Assembly (NCBI RefSeq): GCF_004358755.1
Contig: NZ_SMZY01000009.1
Coordinates: 1 to 55,137 of the forward strand
DNA from: Peribacillus frigoritolerans
GTDB taxonomy: Bacteria; Bacillota; Bacilli; Bacillales; Bacillaceae
Length of the DNA: 55,137 nucleotides
Direction of reading: 5' to 3'
Shown: piece by piece, positions 49,506-55,137 of the stretch
Layout of the letters: each line of letters starts with the position of its first letter
Numbering within the stretch: position 1 is the stretch's first letter
Made by a program: the position numbers and the translations under genes
Notes under the pieces: model-generated
Seen by the model: only the letters and a program-made list of their open reading frames with translations
Database searches by the model: none
Told to the model about the DNA's origin: nothing

Positions 49506-50333
49506 TTAATCTGTGGATTTCATTGGAACTGCGCCTTCTTTCATTAATTCTTCCCAAGTAAATTCAACCACGCGGTCTTTTTCTGAAAGTTCAACCTGCA
49601 ATACCCGTTCCAATATATTTAACCCGACTACTTTTCCGATACCGATTGGAGTCCCGATCGATTCTCCAATATCCGGAAGCTGTTCTTTAGCAGATTCGTA
49701 CTCATCATTCTCATATTTTAAGCAGCACATTAATCTGCCGCATAACCCTGAGATTTTCGTAGGATTCAGCGAAAGGTTCTGATCCTTGGCCATCTTAATG
49801 GAAACCGGTTCGAAATCCCCTAAGAAAGTGGAGCAGCACAGCATTCTTCCGCAAGGTCCGATTCCGCCAAGCATTTTGGCCTCATCCCTGACCCCTATTT
49901 GTCTTAACTCAATTCGAGTTTTGAAGATGGCAGCGAGATCCTTAACCAATTCCCTGAAATCTACGCGTCCATCAGCGGTGAAGTAAAAAATAACCTTGTT
50001 TCTGTCAAACGTATATTCAACATCAACAAGTTTCATATCAAGTCTGTGCTCATTTACTTTTTGCTGACAAACCTCGTAGGCTTCTTTTGCAGCATGATGA
50101 TTTTCGTCTACAATCAGGCGGTCTTTCTCATCAGCTACACGAAGAACCTTTTTAAGCGGCAAGACTATATCATTCTCGCCAACTTGTTTCTTATGAATAA
50201 CTACTTTGCCAAACTCTACGCCTCTTACCGTTTCAACAATAACAAAATCGGCGTTTTCTATTTGAAGCCCATTAGGGTCGAAATAATATATTTTACCCGC
50301 TTTTTTAAAGCGGACACCCACTACATCGTACAA
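49506..50333 (-). CDS. ricT: Fe-S regulatory complex protein RicT (YaaT/PSP1)
   Basis: Part of the RicT-RicA-RicF complex, which carries Fe-S clusters and controls RNase Y mRNA processing, and through it Spo0A activation, competence and biofilm. The 275 residues show the PSP1 domain with two CGRxxCC motifs (CGRMLCC near 160 and CGRLMCC near 200) likely binding iron-sulfur. Start is TTG 50333 with GGAGGG six bases upstream. It follows holB by two bases. Confidence 0.95.
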   Translation of the reverse strand: MYDVVGVRFKKAGKIYYFDPNGLQIENADFVIVETVRGVEFGKVVIHKKQVGENDIVLPLKKVLRVADEKDRLIVDENHHAAKEAYEVCQQKVNEHRLDMKLVDVEYTFDRNKVIFYFTADGRVDFRELVKDLAAIFKTRIELRQIGVRDEAKMLGGIGPCGRMLCCSTFLGDFEPVSIKMAKDQNLSLNPTKISGLCGRLMCCLKYENDEYESAKEQLPDIGESIGTPIGIGKVVGLNILERVLQVELSEKDRVVEFTWEELMKEGAVPMKSTD

Positions 50334-50335
50334 TC

Positions 50336-51331
50336 TTATCCCTCCTGCAAAGATAAAACCAATTGCTCCATCAGTAATTGTGGACTCACATTCATCTGGA
50401 GTCTTTTTTTTGCTTCTAAAATAGAAGTGATTTTTTCAAGGACCATTTGCCTCGATACTTGAATGGCGTGCTGTTCTAACTGTGGAAGCAGATCTTGATA
50501 GATAACATGATCCGTATTGCCAATTTGGATGGAAAGAATGTCTTTATATAAATATAATAGCAAGTCATAGCCCATGTCCTGCTGTTCTTTTTCTGCGAAA
50601 AATGGCATCCATTGCGTTTGAACGTGGACAAATGCCTGTCCGTTCCGCTTTGATATCACTTCATACAATTTTATCACTACAAGTCTTGCCTGTGCAAACC
50701 AATCATCTCGACTTAATTCGAGCGCTTTTTCAACATTGTTGGTCATTCTTGCTGCAAGCTTAGCAAAATTAGGGGATACCTCCTGCTTTAACAGCTCTTT
50801 CTCAATAGCTGAAACAGGCAGCGGCATAAAAGTGAGCGTTTGGCACCTTGATAGAATTGTATTTAAAATTTGATGCACTTGTTCAGTCATCAAAATAGCC
50901 ATTGTATTGGCATTTGGTTCTTCCAAAAATTTCAGCAGACTGTTGGCAGCATTAGCCGTCATTTTGTCAGCATGCGAAATAATGTACAGTTTTTTGCTTG
51001 ATTCTACGCCGGTTTTTGTGAATTCTCCCTGAAGATCTTGAATCTGCCACTTTTTGATTGATAACCCGTCCGGTTCCACCAGATGAACATCAGGATGATT
51101 GCCGGAATGGATGCGTTTGCAGTTTCTGCATGTTTCACACGGCCTGAAATCTTCGGTATTTTCGCAAAAGAAGCTTCTGGCAAGAAGCAAGCTGATTTCT
51201 TTTTTCCCTGTTCCTTTTCTTCCTTCAAAAAGGTATGCATGAGCCAGCCGGTTTTTCTCGAGACTGTTGCCCAGCAATTTCAGTACTTTAGGCTGATAAT
51301 CAGCAAGCTCATTCCAAGTACTCATCGTCAT
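50336..51331 (-). CDS. holB: DNA polymerase III delta' subunit
   Basis: Clamp-loader component. The 331 residues have the P-loop-like GRKGTGKKEISLLLA, four Cys of the zinc module (CENTEDFRPCETCRNC), SHADKMTANAANSLLKFLEEP and SRC (arginine finger) in NTILSRCQTL. Start is placed at ATG 51331 (MTMSTWNELADYQ), six bases after AAGAGTG. An ATG two codons later and a GTG earlier are alternatives. Confidence 0.93.
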   Translation of the reverse strand: MTMSTWNELADYQPKVLKLLGNSLEKNRLAHAYLFEGRKGTGKKEISLLLARSFFCENTEDFRPCETCRNCKRIHSGNHPDVHLVEPDGLSIKKWQIQDLQGEFTKTGVESSKKLYIISHADKMTANAANSLLKFLEEPNANTMAILMTEQVHQILNTILSRCQTLTFMPLPVSAIEKELLKQEVSPNFAKLAARMTNNVEKALELSRDDWFAQARLVVIKLYEVISKRNGQAFVHVQTQWMPFFAEKEQQDMGYDLLLYLYKDILSIQIGNTDHVIYQDLLPQLEQHAIQVSRQMVLEKITSILEAKKRLQMNVSPQLLMEQLVLSLQEG

Positions 51332-51343
51332 ATCTATCACTCT

Positions 51344-51784
51344 TTACGTATAGAGGTTAATTAAAAGGCCTTTAATTTCACCTATTTTTTCCAGTATGTC
51401 GATGGATGACTGATCTTCATTGAGCAGACTTTCCGTCAGTTCAATCAGATGCTGATCCAGTTGTTCTACAGTTAAAAGCGAGCGGCTGTTACCGCTATAG
51501 TCGAAGCTTCCGGACTGCTTCAATTTCAGTCCATAGTTAACAGCTTCTTGTACGAAGCGTCTGACAAGCGATTTATATCTTGAAAGATCCCTCATATTCC
51601 TGGATTTCGCAATACGCCGGCCAGCCTCTTCAACATTTGCCATCAATGTATTCAATTGCTGCAGCTGCAGCTTGGATTCTTGTTTCAGCACCATTTCTGA
51701 GAATGGCTTGGATCCGGCTGCTGATGTTTTCTGATTGGCATTTCTCTTATCTAATCCAGTACGAAGCTCTTGATTGATCTTCAT
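51344..51784 (-). CDS. yaaR: DUF327 protein YaaR
   Basis: A 146-residue, mostly helical, cytoplasmic protein of the YaaR family: FSEMVLKQESKLQLQQLNTL, GRRIAKSRNMRDLSRYKSLV and RFVQEAVNYGLKL. No enzymatic motif is seen, and the function is unknown. It is embedded between darA and holB in an operon conserved across Bacilli. ATG start; the ribosome-binding site (GTGGGA) is modest. Confidence 0.9.
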   Translation of the reverse strand: MKINQELRTGLDKRNANQKTSAAGSKPFSEMVLKQESKLQLQQLNTLMANVEEAGRRIAKSRNMRDLSRYKSLVRRFVQEAVNYGLKLKQSGSFDYSGNSRSLLTVEQLDQHLIELTESLLNEDQSSIDILEKIGEIKGLLINLYT

Positions 51785-51797
51785 TTATTCCCACGCC

Positions 51798-52139
<342 letters not shown>

Positions 52140-52222
52140 TTATAGTTTAACAGCTTAATCCTGATAAAGCATTGTTTCATTTATGGTAATTGTAACATTG
52201 TTGTTACTTATTATATCAGCGT

Positions 52223-52849
52223 TTACTTTAAATAAGGAATTAAAACTTCCTTTACGTCACGATAGACGTCTTCTAAAGACTGATCAGCATTGATGACTTT
52301 TATCCGTTCAGGGAATTTATCGATTAATTGTTTATAGCCCTTTTGAACCTTTAAATGAAAGTCCATCTTCTCTAAATCCAGTCTGTTCACTTCTCTGCTG
52401 TCACTGCCATTGATTCTCAATAGTCCGCGCTCAGGCTCTATATCAAAGTATAAAGTTACCTCAGGCATGACACCGTCAATGGCAAACATATTTATAGAAT
52501 AAACATCATCCACACCAATTTCTCTAGCATACCCCTGATAAGCAAGCGAGCTGTCAATAAACCGGTCACAGATAATCAGTTTTCCCTCATTTAAGGCAGG
52601 AATGACTTTCTCGACAATATGCTGGCGTCTTGCAGCCGCATACAGCAAAGCCTCAGTTCTTGAATCCATTTCTGTATTTTCTTTATTTAAAATTACTTCG
52701 CGGATTTGCTCAGCAATCCTGATTCCTCCCGGTTCACGGGTGAAGACTGCCTCTATTCCCTTTACCTTGAATTCCTCTGACAGCATATTCAGAATCGTTG
52801 TCTTTCCTGCACCATCAGGTCCTTCAAATGTGATAAAAATCCCTTTCAT
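52223..52849 (-). CDS. tmk: thymidylate kinase
   Basis: Phosphorylates dTMP to dTDP. The 208 residues have the P-loop [11 protein letters not shown], the DR-Y motif FTREPGG / [16 protein letters not shown] and a lid region with SREVNRLD. Start at ATG 52849 ([10 protein letters not shown]), six bases after AAAAGGTG; the in-frame GTG three codons earlier overlaps that site. It follows the decarboxylase gene by five bases. Confidence 0.97.
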   Translation of the reverse strand: MKGIFITFEGPDGAGKTTILNMLSEEFKVKGIEAVFTREPGGIRIAEQIREVILNKENTEMDSRTEALLYAAARRQHIVEKVIPALNEGKLIICDRFIDSSLAYQGYAREIGVDDVYSINMFAIDGVMPEVTLYFDIEPERGLLRINGSDSREVNRLDLEKMDFHLKVQKGYKQLIDKFPERIKVINADQSLEDVYRDVKEVLIPYLK

Positions 52850-52854
52850 TACAA

Positions 52855-54282
52855 TCACCTTTTCTTTATATAAACTGCAAGCTTTTCTTCTGTCAGTGCC
52901 CTGCTGCCCTGAAACCTAGCACCGCCCTGAATCAGCGCCTGTATTTGGCTGATATGTTCCTTCGTTATTCTTTCTCCCTCCATTAAAAGAGGGATTCCGG
53001 GCGGATATGGAATAACCGCATCTCCGCTTAATAAGCCGTCCGCATCTTTAAAAGATACAACCTCTCTACTATACCCATTTAACTGATGATAGGATAGGGG
53101 GAGCATACTGATCGGGCTGGTGCCGGTCTGTAAAAATAGAGGATTCAATTCGTTTTTTCCAGTGTAAGTACTGTTTATAGCGGTATACCCAAAATGAGGG
53201 ACTATCTCGCTTGAGAGCGGCAAGACGAGCAAAACATTGTGCAGGTCTGCAAGCTCTGTATAGACGCCAGAAGCCTCTAAGTGACTCTGAAGCTCAAAAC
53301 CGGACATTCCAATAGTTGACTTAATCGTAAGTTTAAGAGGATCAGTACTTGCGTTTCTGTCACTAGAATGAACAATCGAAAGCTCATCTATTTTCTTAAT
53401 CCTATTTTTAAAAGAATTGATTGCGGCAGAAATGGAATCAACTGCTTCTGCAGATCTTAAACCCTGCAAATAATCTCTTGCCAAGTCCAACGAGGCCATG
53501 ATCGGATAAGAGGGACTGCTGCTCTGTAAAATGGATAAAAAGCGGCCTATACGGCCTGCATCTGCCAATGTGCTTTTCACATGCAAATACGACCCCATTG
53601 TCATTGCAGGCAGCGTTTTATGGGCAGATTGAACAACAACATCTGCACCAGCCTCCAATGCTGATGGCGGAAAAGGATCCCCCAGTATAAAATGGGACCC
53701 GTGCGCTTCATCCACCAAAACAGGGATGTTCTTTTCATGTGCAAGCTTTACCGCCCCATGGAGGTCACACGCAAGTCCGTAATAATTCGGACTTGTTAAA
53801 ATTAAAGCTGATGCATTCGGATATTCTTTTATCGCTTCAGCAATGGTTTCCTGCGGCACATAAGAAGGCACCCTCAATTCTTCATCAAATTTCGGCGCCA
53901 GAAACACGGGGCGAGCCCCCGCCAGTCTGATCCCATTAATGATGGATTTATGACTGTTCCGCTGGACTAAAACCGGCTTATCTCTCTCACAGCAAGCCAT
54001 AATCATTGCGATATTTCCTGATGTTGAACCATTGACTAAAAAGAATGTTTTATCTGCTTTATATAGAGCTGCTGCAAGCTCCTGAGCCTCCGCAATCGGA
54101 CCGCTTGGATCATGAAGATCGTCAAGTCCCGTGATCTCAGTCGCATCTATCTTTAATATCTCTTCAAAATCCTCTATTGCCTCTTGAGAAAAAACCTGTC
54201 CATATTTATGCCCGGGTACATGAAACGAAACCGGGCGCTTCATCGCATGCTTTTTTAGAGCTGAATACAGCGGAGTCGCCAT
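52855..54282 (-). CDS. yaaO: PLP-dependent Orn/Lys/Arg decarboxylase family (YaaO type)
   Basis: Fold-type I amino-acid decarboxylase of 475 residues. It shows [49 protein letters not shown] and the PLP-lysine motif [14 protein letters not shown], with a C-terminal group III extension. The substrate (arginine, lysine or ornithine) cannot be told; relatives SpeA make agmatine. The Shine-Dalgarno site (AAAGGACGG) is about 11 bases from the ATG. In B. subtilis xpaC and yaaN precede it, but here they are absent. Confidence 0.9.
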   Translation of the reverse strand: MATPLYSALKKHAMKRPVSFHVPGHKYGQVFSQEAIEDFEEILKIDATEITGLDDLHDPSGPIAEAQELAAALYKADKTFFLVNGSTSGNIAMIMACCERDKPVLVQRNSHKSIINGIRLAGARPVFLAPKFDEELRVPSYVPQETIAEAIKEYPNASALILTSPNYYGLACDLHGAVKLAHEKNIPVLVDEAHGSHFILGDPFPPSALEAGADVVVQSAHKTLPAMTMGSYLHVKSTLADAGRIGRFLSILQSSSPSYPIMASLDLARDYLQGLRSAEAVDSISAAINSFKNRIKKIDELSIVHSSDRNASTDPLKLTIKSTIGMSGFELQSHLEASGVYTELADLHNVLLVLPLSSEIVPHFGYTAINSTYTGKNELNPLFLQTGTSPISMLPLSYHQLNGYSREVVSFKDADGLLSGDAVIPYPPGIPLLMEGERITKEHISQIQALIQGGARFQGSRALTEEKLAVYIKKR

Positions 54283-54342
54283 CTAAACAAAAACCGTCCT
54301 TTATTATGTATTACCGCTATTATATCAGTAGAAGGTCAATAG

Positions 54343-54367
54343 AAAAAGCCGCCTGGACCCGGCAGCT
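54343..54367 (-). terminator. csfB terminator
   Basis: Minus strand AGCTGCC / GGCGGCT stem (54347-54367) followed by TTTTTC; it touches the csfB stop codon. Confidence 0.8.
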
Positions 54368-54570
54368 TAAGAATAGAGCGGCGGCGTTTTCACTCTCCGC
54401 AGTTTATCAATAAAATATTTATATTTAGGATCTTCTGTTCCGGTTTGAATCATATCAGTCTCGCAATCTGTACAAACAAAGCTTGTATAGAGATGAATTC
54501 CCTTCGCCTTCTCTGTATCACATATAATACACGTTTCCCCAGCCGGTTTCTTCAATTCTTCCGAATTCAA
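54367..54570 (-). CDS. csfB: anti-sigma-G factor Gin (CsfB)
   Basis: Forespore inhibitor of sigma-G (and of sigma-E in B. subtilis) that prevents early activity. The 67 residues carry the two CxxC zinc motifs in TCIICDTEKAKGIHLYTSF and VCTDCE, and the conserved end TPPLYS. Start at TTG 54570 (MNSEELKKP), nine bases after GGAGG; an upstream in-frame ATG would put the ribosome-binding site inside the gene. It is driven by a perfect sigma-F promoter. Confidence 0.95.
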   Translation of the reverse strand: MNSEELKKPAGETCIICDTEKAKGIHLYTSFVCTDCETDMIQTGTEDPKYKYFIDKLRRVKTPPLYS

Positions 54571-54591
54571 TGCTCTCCACCTCCATACAAA

Positions 54592-54621
54592 CAGTTTTGC
54601 CACAGATCAAAAGTTGTATAC
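54592..54621 (-). promoter_or_regulatory. csfB promoter, sigma-F
   Basis: Minus strand GTATA (54617-54621), 15 bases, GGCAAAACTG (54592-54601). Every defined position of the sigma-F consensus GYATA-N15-GGNNAWNHTR matches; csfB is a sigma-F gene in B. subtilis. Confidence 0.85.
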
Positions 54622-55007
54622 AAGATTTCGAATTATCTTACCCTCTCTAATTGTATGATGGTGTTCACAAATCGTGTATGTCTAAAAAAAAATATCTGGG
54701 CTGAAAGCTTTTTTAGGATGAAGGCAGCTAGAAACGACCAGTTCCAGAGTTTTTTGTTTGTAAGCTGGATCATATTATGATGCTTCGTTCTGTTCTGGAG
54801 CTGCTGCTCATTCATTTACAGGATTCGTCCCATGCTGAAGTTTTTCTATTTATGCTCGCTCACCAGTCATTTGTGCTCTTCTTACCTCCTTTTCTGGTCG
54901 CCAAGTAAGATTTATGCCCGTCATCGGTTACCTTACCAATAAGCTGGATCCACTTTCACCTGCTATCTTCCCCAGCTGCCCATGACCATTCTCCTTTTTT
55001 TATACAA
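54622..55007. other. gap between csfB promoter and rrn terminator
   Basis: About 390 bases without a supported gene. On the minus strand an AAAGGAGGTAAG segment (about 54888) precedes ATG and a six-codon frame (MTGERA). No family is recognised. No tRNA cluster follows this rrn operon before csfB. Confidence 0.4.
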
Positions 55008-55009
55008 AA

Positions 55010-55035
55010 AAAGAACAGCATCTCTGCTGTTCTTC
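55010..55035 (-). terminator. rrn operon terminator
   Basis: Ten-base-pair stem AAGAACAGCA/TGCTGTTCTT (55011-55034), loop GAGA, followed by TTTTTTT on the minus strand, about ten bases after 5S rRNA. Confidence 0.93.
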
Positions 55036-55045
55036 TTTTATGCGT

Positions 55046-55137
<92 letters not shown>

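Noticed and set aside
54633-54815. 60-codon minus-strand frame upstream of csfB
   Set aside because: No Shine-Dalgarno site, and its composition does not look like a selected protein.

Overview
The window is a low-to-moderate GC Bacillaceae chromosome segment (Bacillus or a close relative such as Metabacillus; species not determined). Nearly every protein aligns by recall, gene for gene, with the tmk-to-lysS region of Bacillus subtilis close to the origin. It is shown in reverse: all genes lie on the minus strand except abrB. The window starts at the 5' end of a 16S rRNA gene and ends inside a 5S rRNA gene, both on the minus strand, so it is the complete stretch between two co-oriented rrn operons.

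Layout from high to low coordinates, which is the direction of transcription. The 5S rRNA and rrn terminator come first. They are followed by csfB (gin), a PLP amino-acid decarboxylase (yaaO type), tmk, darA, yaaR, holB, ricT, yabA, trmN6-type yabB, yazA and rsmI. Next are divergent abrB and metG, a perfect parS site, tatD, rpfB-like yabE, rnmV, ksgA, yabG, veg, sspF, ispE, purR, ridA, spoVG, glmU, prs, ctc, pth, fin, mfd and spoVT. Then come yabM, yabN, rqcP, yabP, yabQ, divIC, yabR, tRNA-Met, tRNA-Glu, spoIIE, yabS, yabT, tilS, hprT, ftsH, coaX, hslO, the foldase yacD and cysK. The folate operon (pabB-pabA-pabC-folP-folB-folK-yazB-dusB) and lysS lead to the next rrn promoter region.

The genes are housekeeping (translation, replication, nucleotide, cell-wall and folate synthesis) interleaved with sporulation and transition-state control. 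The intergenic regions hold readable promoters of many classes. These are sigma-A (rrn, veg, rpfB, purR, glmU, tRNA), Spo0A-controlled sigma-A (spoIIE with a 21-bp spacer; abrB with two downstream 0A boxes), sigma-B (ctc), sigma-H (spoVG), sigma-F (csfB, yabS-yabT), sigma-F/G (fin), sigma-G (spoVT, sspF) and sigma-K (yabG).

I see no insertion sequence, prophage, CRISPR array or foreign island, and no obviously new multi-gene system. The most interesting signals are regulatory. They include a fin hairpin that would hide the ribosome-binding site only on read-through mRNA, and a 5-nt-period GAG array at the pabB/pabA junction that looks like a TRAP site. There is also an attenuator-like terminator in the metG leader, parS inside the metG terminator, a 5'-terminal hairpin in the spoVT leader, and a degenerate Bacillaceae intergenic repeat after glmU. 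Many start codons are TTG or GTG and were chosen by ribosome-binding site.
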